Origin: Gordonia terrae
GTDB lineage: Bacteria; Actinomycetota; Actinomycetes; Mycobacteriales; Mycobacteriaceae
Assembly (NCBI RefSeq): GCF_001698225.1
Contig: NZ_CP016594.1
Span: 1,922,001 to 1,986,000 of the forward strand
Direction of reading: 5' to 3'
DNA: 64,000 nt
Under the pieces are notes generated by a model. That model made no database searches, had not been told where the DNA came from, and was given only the letters and a program-made list of their open reading frames with translations. The stretch's first letter is position 1; each line of letters opens with the position of its first letter. This document shows, piece by piece, positions 43,667-54,002 of this stretch. Position numbers and translations under genes: made by a program.

Positions 43667-44709
43667 TCGTCATGGGTATCGAGAGTTCCTGCGACGAAAC
43701 GGGTGTCGGCATCGTCCGGTGGACGCCGGGCGACGGTGACGCCCCCGGATACGCGACGATGCTCGCCGACGAGGTGGCGTCGAGCGTAAACGAACATGCG
43801 CGGTTCGGCGGCGTGGTCCCCGAGATCGCATCGCGTGCGCATCTGGAGGCGATCGTCCCCACGATGCGCCGGGCGCGGGAGACGGCCGGGATCGACCGTC
43901 CCGACGCCATCGCCGTCACCATCGGCCCGGGCCTGGCCGGTGCGCTGCTCGTCGGGGTCGCCGCGGCGAAGGCCTACGCACTCGCCTGGGATGTGCCGCT
44001 GTATGCGATGAACCATCTCGGCGGCCACGTCGCGGTGGACACCCTCGAGCACGGACCCATGCCGGAGTGCGTCGCGCTGCTCGTGTCCGGCGGGCACACC
44101 CACCTCCTGCACGTCACCGATCTCGCCGAGCCCATCGTCGAACTCGGCACCACGGTCGATGACGCGGCGGGGGAGGCCTTCGACAAGGTCGCCCGTCTGC
44201 TGGACCTCGGCTTCCCGGGCGGTCCGGCACTCGACAGCGCCGCCCGCGCGGGCGACCCGGGCGCGATCGCCTTTCCGCGCGGGATGACCGGTCCCCGCGA
44301 CTCGCGGCACGACTTCTCGTTCAGCGGAGTGAAGACCGCTGTCGCACGGTATGTGGAGAAATGTGAGCGCGACGGCGCGGAGGTGCCCGTCGCGGACGTG
44401 GCGGCCTCGTTCCAGGAGGCGGTCGCCGACGTGCTGACGATGAAGGCGGTCCGTGCGTGCCGTGACCTCGGAGTGGACACCCTGGTCCTCGGGGGCGGCG
44501 CGACCGCCAATTCCCGCATCCGGTCGCTGGCGCAGGAGCGCTGCGCGGCGGCGGGGATCGACCTGCGGGTGCCCAAGCCGCGGCTGTGTACCGACAACGG
44601 GGTCATGATCGCGACCCTCGGTGCCCATGTGATCGCCGGGGGAGCCCGGCCGTCACCGCTGACCGTGGCGTCGGACCCGGCGATGTCGGTGCGAGTCAGC
44701 CAGCTGTAG
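43663..44709 (+). CDS. tsaD: tRNA threonylcarbamoyl transferase TsaD
   Basis: Transfers threonylcarbamoyl to A37 of tRNA, 348 residues. [13 protein letters not shown] near the start, [13 protein letters not shown] with the metal His, the second metal motif [10 protein letters not shown] near residue 115, and [12 protein letters not shown] near 140 are present. [15 protein letters not shown] near 275 and CTDNGVMIA near 312 complete the ASKHA fold. The GTG at 43663 overlaps the rimI stop; starting at the in-frame ATG four codons later is possible. This is the last gene of the alr-to-tsaD operon; groES begins 195 nt later with its own regulated promoter. Confidence 0.96.
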   Translation: MIVMGIESSCDETGVGIVRWTPGDGDAPGYATMLADEVASSVNEHARFGGVVPEIASRAHLEAIVPTMRRARETAGIDRPDAIAVTIGPGLAGALLVGVAAAKAYALAWDVPLYAMNHLGGHVAVDTLEHGPMPECVALLVSGGHTHLLHVTDLAEPIVELGTTVDDAAGEAFDKVARLLDLGFPGGPALDSAARAGDPGAIAFPRGMTGPRDSRHDFSFSGVKTAVARYVEKCERDGAEVPVADVAASFQEAVADVLTMKAVRACRDLGVDTLVLGGGATANSRIRSLAQERCAAAGIDLRVPKPRLCTDNGVMIATLGAHVIAGGARPSPLTVASDPAMSVRVSQL

Positions 44710-44771
44710 TCGAGGGTCGTCGGGCGGATTCGCGGGCAGCGAACACGTCCGGGTTTTTGCAGCCGCCACCC

Positions 44772-44798
44772 TTGAGTGCTGGCACTCGCATGTATAGA
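44772..44798 (+). promoter_or_regulatory. groES-groEL1 promoter
   Basis: TTGAGT at 44772-44777 and TATAGA at 44793-44798 are separated by 15 bp. The CIRCE element covers the -10 region, so HrcA bound there would block RNA polymerase. The leader to the groES start is about 100 nt. Confidence 0.55.
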
Positions 44799-44805
44799 GT
44801 GCTAG
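44779..44805. promoter_or_regulatory. CIRCE element (HrcA operator)
   Basis: CTGGCACTC and GAGTGCTAG flank a 9-bp spacer. The inner GCACTC-N9-GAGTGC agrees with the CIRCE consensus. It predicts heat-inducible, HrcA-repressed expression of groES-groEL1. Confidence 0.9.
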
Positions 44806-44904
44806 TTGGCGCTGAGCGAAGCCTCGGATACCCGCGACGACGGGGTTTCACAGGGCCGTGAACGTGCAGATTCTTTCTCAGTACGAAAGTTGAGGACTCA
44901 CATC

Positions 44905-45204
44905 GTGGCGAGCGTGAACATCAAGCCGCTTGAGGACAAGATCCTGGTGCAGGCCGTCGAGGCCGAGACGACCACCGCCTCGGGCCTGGTCATCCCGGAC
45001 TCCGCCAAGGAGAAGCCGCAGGAAGGCACCGTCATCGCTGTCGGCGAGGGTCGGGTCACCGAGCAGGGCAACCGCGTCCCCGTGGACGTCAAAGAAGGCG
45101 ACACCGTCATCTACAGCAAGTACGGCGGCACCGAGATCAAGTACGCCGGCGAGGAGTACCTGATCCTCTCGGCACGCGACGTCCTCGCCGTCATCGGCAA
45201 GTAG
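44905..45204 (+). CDS. groES: Co-chaperonin GroES
   Basis: The 10-kDa lid of the chaperonin, 99 residues. [46 protein letters not shown] contains the mobile loop, and [30 protein letters not shown] is the C-terminal half. The GTG at 44905 gives the usual VASVNIKP start and has TGAGGA about 8 nt upstream; the longer frame from 44806 runs through the leader. It is controlled by the CIRCE element at 44779-44805 and followed by groEL1 after 119 nt. Confidence 0.97.
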   Translation: MASVNIKPLEDKILVQAVEAETTTASGLVIPDSAKEKPQEGTVIAVGEGRVTEQGNRVPVDVKEGDTVIYSKYGGTEIKYAGEEYLILSARDVLAVIGK

Positions 45205-45320
45205 GACCGGCCGAGTTAGACCCCGCGAGCCGTTTTCGCGTCTCACATCGCCCCGGCGCCCCGTGCAGGGGTACCGGGGCGATGTGCGTTGCGGCGATCG
45301 GCTCCTGCTGAAGAAAGTGA

Positions 45321-46940
<1,620 letters not shown>

Positions 46941-46973
46941 CGTAGAACCTCGCCGGTCGCACACCGACGAACA

Positions 46974-47011
46974 CGAGAGCCGGGTATCCCCGCAGGGATA
47001 CCCGGCTCTCG
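46974..47011. terminator. Bidirectional terminator between groEL1 and whiB3
   Basis: A perfect 17-bp stem (46974-46990 with 46995-47011) has the 4-nt loop CGCA. It lies between convergent genes. There is no T-tract, as is common in these genomes. Confidence 0.75.
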
Positions 47012-47042
47012 CCGTCGTCAGATGGGCTCGTCGCCCCGGGCC

Positions 47043-47339
47043 TCAGCTGGCCATCCGGCGGCCGACGCCGCGCTTCATCAGGATGCTGCGCTCGGATTCG
47101 GAGAGGCCGCCCCAGATGCCGTACGGCTCCGCCACCGCGAGGGCGTGCTCCCGGCACTGCGCGATGACCGGGCACTGGTGGCACATCTCCTTCGCGCGGC
47201 GCTCACGTTGCGCTCGGGCCCGGCCGCGCTCGCCGTCCGGATGGAAGAACATGGCCGAGTCGACGCCGCGGCAGAGTCCTGACATCTGCCAGTCCCAGAT
47301 GTCAGCGTTGGGGCCGGGGAGATGATTGGGCTGAGGCAT
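47043..47339 (-). CDS. whiB3: WhiB-family redox-sensing regulator WhiB3
   Basis: A 98-residue iron-sulfur transcription factor. Cluster cysteines are C23, C53, C56 and C62 (GLCRG, EMCHQCPVIAQC), and the GIWGGLSESER motif lies near 77. The N-terminus MPQPNHLPGPNADIWDWQ matches mycobacterial WhiB3 very closely, as does its position opposite groEL1. WhiB3 senses O2, NO and redox state and controls lipid and redox metabolism in M. tuberculosis. I chose the ATG at 47339 with AAGGAG 8 nt upstream; the frame extends to 47414 without conservation. Confidence 0.94.
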   Translation of the reverse strand: MPQPNHLPGPNADIWDWQMSGLCRGVDSAMFFHPDGERGRARAQRERRAKEMCHQCPVIAQCREHALAVAEPYGIWGGLSESERSILMKRGVGRRMAS

Positions 47340-47733
47340 GACAGCTACTCCTTGTCGTGGGCCGCACCGAGGTGCTCGGTGAGAAACGTCGATTTCCTGC
47401 AACGCTGAACTCACATTAAGCGGGCCTGAGAAATGGCGTCAATAGGCCCGAAATGGGACGTGATTGCCGCGAAAGTCTCAGAAATGTTAACGGCGGGTTA
47501 GGTGATGTCGGTCGGATAGCACAGCAGTGGCGAGGGTTTCATGCGGCCCCTGGATCGGATGGTCTCACCCCATGTGACCAGCGAATACAGCGAACCTCGC
47601 GTAGTCTTTGTCCAGCGTGACGTGCGCCGGGGTGTGGTGACGTCGAGCGAACCGATTTACACGTCGGAAATCCTCCGATGATGCACCCGTGATCTGTCCA
47701 GAGAATTAACGTTGGGAATCGTTCGTTAAATTC
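47340..47733. other. Intergenic region between whiB3 and the Rv3415c-like gene
   Basis: This 394-nt stretch holds no convincing gene. It is distinctly less GC-rich from about 47440 to 47733 than its surroundings. It carries the whiB3 promoter (47413-47442) and AT-rich sequence (TTCGTTAAATTC) just before the next gene. Confidence 0.7.
47413..47442 (-). promoter_or_regulatory. whiB3 promoter
   Basis: On the minus strand TTGACG (47437-47442) and TAATGT (47413-47418) are spaced by 18 bp. Transcription from about 47406 would give a leader of roughly 66 nt. Confidence 0.6.
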
Positions 47734-48687
47734 ATGCAAACCAAAAAAGTCGGAGTGACCAAGAACACCTGGGCGGCGCTCGAGAACGCCGTTGAGCTGC
47801 GTCGACACCCGTCCACCGCGTCGGTGGTGGCACCGCTTCTGCGCGCTTGGGCCGACGCGGTCTCCGCCGGTGGACGCGGGGACTACGCGGGCGCGCTGAC
47901 GACGCTCATCGATCTCGAGCGGGTCGTCGGTCCGCCGACCGGCCCGTCGACGCCTCCGGGTCCGCGAACCGCACTGCTCTCGCTCTGCCAGAGCACCCGC
48001 GCATCGCTGGTGCGTCAGGCCGGGCGTCATCGGATCGCACACGGGATCGACGGCCGGTCCCTCGCGACCGTGGGTCTCTCGGACGCGATGGGATCGCCGG
48101 GCCCGGCCGAGGTCTCGCTGACGCGTGCCGCGGTCGCGGACGGACTCGTCGGGCTCGCGGCCGACAATCTCGGCCTGCTGAGATTCGGTGCCTCTCGCCG
48201 GCTGCTCGATCGGGCGAGGTCGGTTCTCGACCCGTCTCCCGGACCGGCCCGGGGTGACTGGTCCTGGCAGGTGTCGGACGCCGATTGGGCCACGGCGACC
48301 CGCTGTCGGTTGCGCTGGGAGTGGGTGAGCGCCGAACTCGGTCTCTATCGTGGCGACGTCTCGACCGGGCTCGGCCATGGCCGGGCGGGGGCGTTGTTGA
48401 TCCGGGAGATGCGGGAGGCGGGAACCCCGGTTCCGGCTCGGCATCGCATCAAGACCGATCTCATCGCCGCGGCCGCCACCGCGGGTGGTGGGGATCGCGG
48501 CGGCGCGGCGACGGTTGCGCGGGGTGTCGCCGACGACGCTCGCGACGAGGGTCTCCGCCCGCTGGAATGGGCCGCGATCAGTCTGCTGCTGGGCACCGGG
48601 TCCGCCTCCGACGACGACGCCGCACGCCACCGCGAGCTCCGCGCCACGCTGATCGGCAAGGGCATGGCGCTGATGCCCGGGGGTTGA
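47734..48687 (+). CDS. Conserved hypothetical protein, Rv3415c-like
   Basis: A 317-residue helical protein with no catalytic motif that I recognise. It fills the position of Rv3415c between whiB3 and sigD. The sequence has repeated helix pairs rich in Ala, Leu, Arg and Gly (VAPLLRAWADAVSAGGRGDYAGALTTLIDLERV; AAVADGLVGLAADNLGLLRFGASRRLLDRAR; RWEWVSAELGLYRGDVSTGLGHGRAGALLIREM), suggesting a TPR-like solenoid. The ATG at 47734 has no ribosome binding site, and a TAAATT box ends only 1 nt before it, so the real start may be the GTG at 47755 (TKNTWAALENA). A regulatory or scaffold role near sigD is possible. Confidence 0.7.
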   Translation: MQTKKVGVTKNTWAALENAVELRRHPSTASVVAPLLRAWADAVSAGGRGDYAGALTTLIDLERVVGPPTGPSTPPGPRTALLSLCQSTRASLVRQAGRHRIAHGIDGRSLATVGLSDAMGSPGPAEVSLTRAAVADGLVGLAADNLGLLRFGASRRLLDRARSVLDPSPGPARGDWSWQVSDADWATATRCRLRWEWVSAELGLYRGDVSTGLGHGRAGALLIREMREAGTPVPARHRIKTDLIAAAATAGGGDRGGAATVARGVADDARDEGLRPLEWAAISLLLGTGSASDDDAARHRELRATLIGKGMALMPGG

Positions 48688-48691
48688 TCGC

Positions 48692-48697
48692 TAAGGT
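48692..48697 (+). promoter_or_regulatory. Candidate -10 of the sigD-rsdA operon
   Basis: TAAGGT lies just after the stop of the preceding gene. Transcription from about 48704 would give a leader of roughly 160 nt to the ATG at 48863. Confidence 0.35.
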
Positions 48698-48862
48698 GTG
48701 TTGGGGTCTGCCACGCCGTCGCCGCCGGGGACGTCGGGGAACGCTGCTCACCAGCCGCGGTCCACGACGGTCGCCACCGGCGGCGTCACCGTGTCGGGGC
48801 CCGTACCAGGACTGGCGGCGAGGCCGGTTGGCCGATCTGTAACACGGGGATTCCTACGCGCG

Positions 48863-49450
48863 ATGAAGTTGACAGGTGGTGAGTTGAACGACGCCGTCCG
48901 GGCCGCGGGCCAAGGCGATCGTGCCGCTCTCACGTCAGTTCTCGAAAGCGTGCAGGAACCGATCCTGCGCTACTGCCGAGGACGCATCGGGGTCGGGGAA
49001 CGCCATCTGTTCTCCGCCGACGACATCGCGCAGGAGGCATTGATGGCGGTGATGACCGCACTGCCCCGTTATCGGGACCAGGGCAAACCGTTCATGGCCT
49101 TCGTCTACGGCATCGCGTCGCACAAGGTTGCCGACGCCATGCGGGTGGCGGCGCGGGTGAAATCGGACCCGGTCGACGAGATCCCCGAGGTCTCGCACGT
49201 CGCCGGCGGTCCGGAGCAGTTCGCCATCGACGCCGACGGCAGCAGACGGATGCGAGCACTGTTGGGCATCCTGCCGGAGAAACAGCGCGAGGTCCTGGTC
49301 CTGCGGTTGATCGTCGGCATGTCGGCGGAGGAGACCGCGCAGGCCATCGGCAGCACTGCCGGGGCGGTGCGAGTCGCCCAGCACCGGGCGCTGGCGAAAT
49401 TGAAAGACGAGTTGAGACGGACAGGAGGTCACGATGAGCGGACAGTCTGA
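48863..49450 (+). CDS. sigD: RNA polymerase ECF sigma factor SigD
   Basis: A 195-residue ECF sigma factor. Region 2 (residues about 20-95) has EPILRYCRGRIG, SADDIAQEALMAVMTALPRYRDQGKPFMAFVYGIASHKVADAMR. Region 4 (about 130-185) has LGILPEKQREVLVLRLIVGMSAEETAQAIGSTAGAVRVAQHRALAKLKDEL. The order hypothetical-sigD-rsdA and the sequence match M. tuberculosis SigD. The start is uncertain: ATG 48863 gives a family-like length, but no clear ribosome binding site is seen and the frame is open to a GTG at 48698. The end overlaps rsdA by 17 nt. Confidence 0.93.
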   Translation: MKLTGGELNDAVRAAGQGDRAALTSVLESVQEPILRYCRGRIGVGERHLFSADDIAQEALMAVMTALPRYRDQGKPFMAFVYGIASHKVADAMRVAARVKSDPVDEIPEVSHVAGGPEQFAIDADGSRRMRALLGILPEKQREVLVLRLIVGMSAEETAQAIGSTAGAVRVAQHRALAKLKDELRRTGGHDERTV

Positions 49451-50495
49451 TTGGCGTAGACGCCGTGTCGTCGGTGGTGACCAGCCGAACCGACCCGGCC
49501 AGCCACCGGCGCATCGCCGTGCGCCGGGTGCGAGTGGCCCGTCGCCGGCCGGTCCCGGACCCCGACCGCTGGACTCGGCTCCGTCAGGCGTCGATCCCGC
49601 CTCGGTCGAGGACGACGCCCTCGACCTCTCCGAGGTCAACTTCGACGAGAACTTCCTCGACGCGCTGACCCGCGACGTGCCGGTGCCGACCCGCGACGCG
49701 GCCGAATACCAACTGGCCGAGATGCTGTCGGGCTGGAAGTCCGAGATCATGTCCACCCCGGAGCCGGAGTTGGTGTCCGTCGACGATGTCGAACGGGCGA
49801 TCGGCACCACCGAGCGGGCCAGTCGCGGGCGCCGGATGGTCCGTCACCTCCGCGTCGTGTCGGGTGCGGCCGCGATCGTCATCGTCGCGGCGGCCGGTCT
49901 GACCGTGCTCTCCGAGGGCTCGCAACCCGGTGACCCGCTGTGGGGCATCAAGCAGGTCGTGTTCGCCGAGGCGGCGTCGCAGACGCAGGCCGCGCACGAT
50001 GTCCGCAACAATCTCGAGCGAGCCGAGGCCGCGATCGCGGCGGGCGACCCGGGCGCGGCGGCCGGCCTGCTGGCCGAGGCGCAGGAACGCATGGGACCGA
50101 TGGACAGCGAGATGCGCGACGAGATGACCGAGTGGATGAACCGCATCCGCGACGGCGCCGGTCTGCCGACCGAACTCACCGTTCCCGCGCCGTCGACCGG
50201 CGCGGAACAGCCGGCCACGACCGAGCCGACCCGACCGGATCTGACCAGCCGCGAGGACGAGCCCTCGTCGCCCGGCGAGTCGACCCCGCCCGGTGGCGGT
50301 ACCGACGAGCCGACCACGCCGTCCGAGCAGACGAGCGAACCGCAGGTGCCGTCGACGGTCCCCTCGTCGAGCGCTCCGACACAACCCTCGACGCCGTCCT
50401 CGAGCACCAAGGTCACGCGTTACCCGGCCGAATTCCCCGAGATCCCGTGGACCCCGCCCCCCGGTGTGGATGCATCGGGTCGGCCGATCGGCTGA
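49434..50495 (+). CDS. rsdA: Anti-sigma-D factor RsdA
   Basis: A 353-residue single-pass membrane anti-sigma factor. The cytoplasmic N-terminus is Pro/Arg-rich and contains DLSEVNFDENFLDALTRD near residues 60-80, probably the sigma-binding segment. One membrane helix lies at about 140-160 (VVSGAAAIVIVAAAGLTVL). The extracytoplasmic part has QPGDPLWGIKQVVF, a helix EAASQTQAAHDVRNNLERAEAAIAAGDPGAA, and a long Pro/Ser/Thr tail. In mycobacteria RsdA is degraded by ClpP after regulated proteolysis, releasing SigD. The ATG has AGGAGGTCACG before it and lies inside the end of sigD, so the two are co-translated. Confidence 0.92.
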   Translation: MSGQSDWRRRRVVGGDQPNRPGQPPAHRRAPGASGPSPAGPGPRPLDSAPSGVDPASVEDDALDLSEVNFDENFLDALTRDVPVPTRDAAEYQLAEMLSGWKSEIMSTPEPELVSVDDVERAIGTTERASRGRRMVRHLRVVSGAAAIVIVAAAGLTVLSEGSQPGDPLWGIKQVVFAEAASQTQAAHDVRNNLERAEAAIAAGDPGAAAGLLAEAQERMGPMDSEMRDEMTEWMNRIRDGAGLPTELTVPAPSTGAEQPATTEPTRPDLTSREDEPSSPGESTPPGGGTDEPTTPSEQTSEPQVPSTVPSSSAPTQPSTPSSSTKVTRYPAEFPEIPWTPPPGVDASGRPIG

Positions 50496-50518
50496 CCCGA
50501 CCCCGGGACTACGTTCAA

Positions 50519-50559
50519 CGAGTGAGGCCCTGCACCGTAGCGGTGCAGGGCCTCACTCG
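50519..50559. terminator. Strong terminator hairpin after rsdA
   Basis: A perfect 19-bp stem (50519-50537 with 50541-50559) has the 3-nt loop TAG, 23 nt past the rsdA stop. Convergent genes on either side suggest it works in both directions. Confidence 0.85.
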
Positions 50560-50630
50560 TATGGTCTGGCCGACGACTCGGTCACCGGACCGGCGAGCCG
50601 ATGCGGGCTGTCCGCGTTCGTCTGCGGCAG

Positions 50631-51020
50631 TCAGCGTTCGTCGTCGAGATGGCTGCGTGCGTCTGCGTACCCGCGGCAGTAGTCCCACGTGACGTAGGCA
50701 TCCGGGCGTGGGTCCACCGCCGGCTCATGGGGTCGGACGGTGCCATCGATGAGAAGCTGGATCAGGTTGGCGCGCAGCATGTCCCAGTCGTGGTAGTGGT
50801 CTTCGTGGCAGTCTTCGCAGACCACGACGAGGCCGCGCACACCGCGATTTGTCAGCAACGCCTCGTAGAGTGCGAGATCGGCGAGATCCTCTTCGACCGC
50901 GAGCCGTTCGTTCTCGTCCAGCGGGATACCCGGTTCCACGCTGTCCAAGGCGGATGCGGGATCGCTGGGATCGTCGGCGAACGGGTCCGGCGGGAGGCCG
51001 GGTGGCAGGTGGTCACGCAC
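50631..51020 (-). CDS. DUF5319 family protein
   Basis: A 129-residue soluble protein of the DUF5319 type (Rv3412-like), always beside guaB2. The N-terminus is acidic and Pro-rich, and the core is LALYEALLTNRGVRGLVVVCEDCHEDHYHDWDMLRANLIQLLIDGTVRPHEP. The C-x2-C and following His residues (CEDCHEDHYHDWD) look like a metal site. The C-terminus YCRGYADARSHLDDER is well conserved in type. It starts with a GTG at 51020, divergent from guaB2, so the two share a 147-nt promoter region. Its function is unknown. Confidence 0.82.
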   Translation of the reverse strand: MRDHLPPGLPPDPFADDPSDPASALDSVEPGIPLDENERLAVEEDLADLALYEALLTNRGVRGLVVVCEDCHEDHYHDWDMLRANLIQLLIDGTVRPHEPAVDPRPDAYVTWDYCRGYADARSHLDDER

Positions 51021-51131
51021 CTCACCACCGTAGCCGATCCCCAGCCGCTCGCGCCGCAGGCATTCACGGGTCCCGGCGGCCGTGACCGGAGCGGGTCAGG
51101 CGGTCTCACCGGCACGAAGACGCCTGTGTGA

Positions 51132-52679
<1,548 letters not shown>

Positions 52680-52724
52680 ACTCCCGAGGCCGTTCCCGCC
52701 GGATTCGTCCGGCGGGCCAGGCCG

Positions 52725-52730
52725 TAGGGT
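52725..52730 (+). promoter_or_regulatory. Possible guaB3 -10 box
   Basis: TAGGGT lies 32 nt before the guaB3 start and leaves a short leader with AAAGG as the ribosome binding site. guaB3 could also be read through from guaB2. Confidence 0.35.
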
Positions 52731-52762
52731 CGTTGTGCAGCTGAACTCCGCAGAAAGGCGCA

Positions 52763-53923
52763 GTGGTGCGTGACCTCGTCGAAATCGGCATGGGCCGGAC
52801 AGCCCGACGGACCTACGAACTGGGGGACATCAGCATCGTCCCGTCCCGTCGGACCCGTTCGTCCAAGGACGTCTCCACGGCGTGGCAGATCGATGCCTAC
52901 CGGTTCTCCTCGCCGATCCTGAGTCACCCGACCGATGCCCTGGTGTCGCCGTCGGTCGCGATCGAGCTCGGCAAGCTCGGTGCGCTGGGGGTCCTGAACG
53001 GCGAGGGGCTGTGGGCCCGTCATCGCGACGTCGAGGCCAAGATCGCCGAACTCGTCGCGATCGCGGCGGAGGATCCGGATCCCTATGCAGCGGTTCGGCA
53101 TCTGCAGAAGCTGCACGCGGCTCCGCTCGACAGCGGCCTGCTGGGCGAGGCCGTGGCGCAGGTCCGCGATGCCGGCGTCACCACGGCCGTGCGGGTCAGC
53201 CCTCAGCATGCGCCGGAACTGACCCCGGCGCTGCTGGCCGCCGGGGTCGAGATCCTGGTGGTGCACGGCACGATCATCTCGGCCGAGCACGTGGCACAGG
53301 TCGACGCCGACGGCGCCGCGCGCGAACCGCTCAACCTCAAGACCTTCATCGCCGACCTCGACGTGCCCGTCATCGCGGGCGGCGTGCACGATCACCGCAC
53401 CGCCCTGCACCTGATGCGGACGGGCGCCGCGGGCGTCATCGTCGGCTACGGCTCGGCCGCGGGTGCCACCACGACCGGCGAGGTCCTCGGCATCGGTGTG
53501 CCGATGGCGACCGCCATCGCCGACGCCGCCGCCGCGCGACGCGACTACCTGGACGAGACGGGCGGTCGCTACGTCCACGTCATCGCCGACGGCGACATCC
53601 ACAGCTCGGGCGACCTGGTCAAGGCGATCGCCTGCGGCGCCGACGCCGCGGTTCTCGGAACCTCGCTCGCCGCAACGAGTTCGGCGCCCGGCAACGGCTG
53701 GTACTGGCCGTCGGCCGCGGCGCACCCGGACACCCCGCGCGGCGCGCTCCTGCAGGTCGCCGCGGGCGAGGACCGCCCGAGTCTCGAGCGTGTCCTCAAC
53801 GGACCGTCCGATGATCCCTACGGCGAACTGAACGTCGTCGGCGCGCTGCGTCGTGCCATGGCGAAGGCCGGGTACTGCGATCTGAAGGAGTTCCAGCGCG
53901 TGGGGCTGTCCGTCCACGCCTGA
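52763..53923 (+). CDS. guaB3: GuaB3 family IMP dehydrogenase-related protein
   Basis: A 386-residue TIM-barrel protein of the GuaB3 family found beside guaB2 across Mycobacteriales. LGDISIVPSRRTRSSKDVSTAWQIDAYRFSSPILSHPTDAL is the family N-terminus. There are no CBS domains. Where IMPDH has the catalytic GSICTT loop, this protein reads GYGSAAGATTTGEVLGIG with no Cys. HVIADGDIHSSGDLVKAIACGADAAVLGTSLAATSSAPGNG matches the phosphate-binding part. Its activity in actinobacteria is unclear; some GuaB3 proteins in cyanobacteria are reported to act as IMPDH. GTG 52763 (or the GTG after it) follows AAAGG. Confidence 0.92.
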   Translation: MVRDLVEIGMGRTARRTYELGDISIVPSRRTRSSKDVSTAWQIDAYRFSSPILSHPTDALVSPSVAIELGKLGALGVLNGEGLWARHRDVEAKIAELVAIAAEDPDPYAAVRHLQKLHAAPLDSGLLGEAVAQVRDAGVTTAVRVSPQHAPELTPALLAAGVEILVVHGTIISAEHVAQVDADGAAREPLNLKTFIADLDVPVIAGGVHDHRTALHLMRTGAAGVIVGYGSAAGATTTGEVLGIGVPMATAIADAAAARRDYLDETGGRYVHVIADGDIHSSGDLVKAIACGADAAVLGTSLAATSSAPGNGWYWPSAAAHPDTPRGALLQVAAGEDRPSLERVLNGPSDDPYGELNVVGALRRAMAKAGYCDLKEFQRVGLSVHA

Positions 53924-53989
53924 GTTCCCCCTGGCCCCGCGTCACGAAGGGTTAGGGTGACCTGGGTCTCCTTATGTGACAATGCGCGT

Positions 53990-53995
53990 TAGTAT
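53990..53995 (+). promoter_or_regulatory. Candidate -10 box for a leaderless choD mRNA
   Basis: TAGTAT is followed by 7 nt (GTTCGCC) and the ATG at 54003, with no ribosome binding site. This decides in favour of the later start. Confidence 0.5.
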
Positions 53996-54002
53996 GTTCG
54001 CC

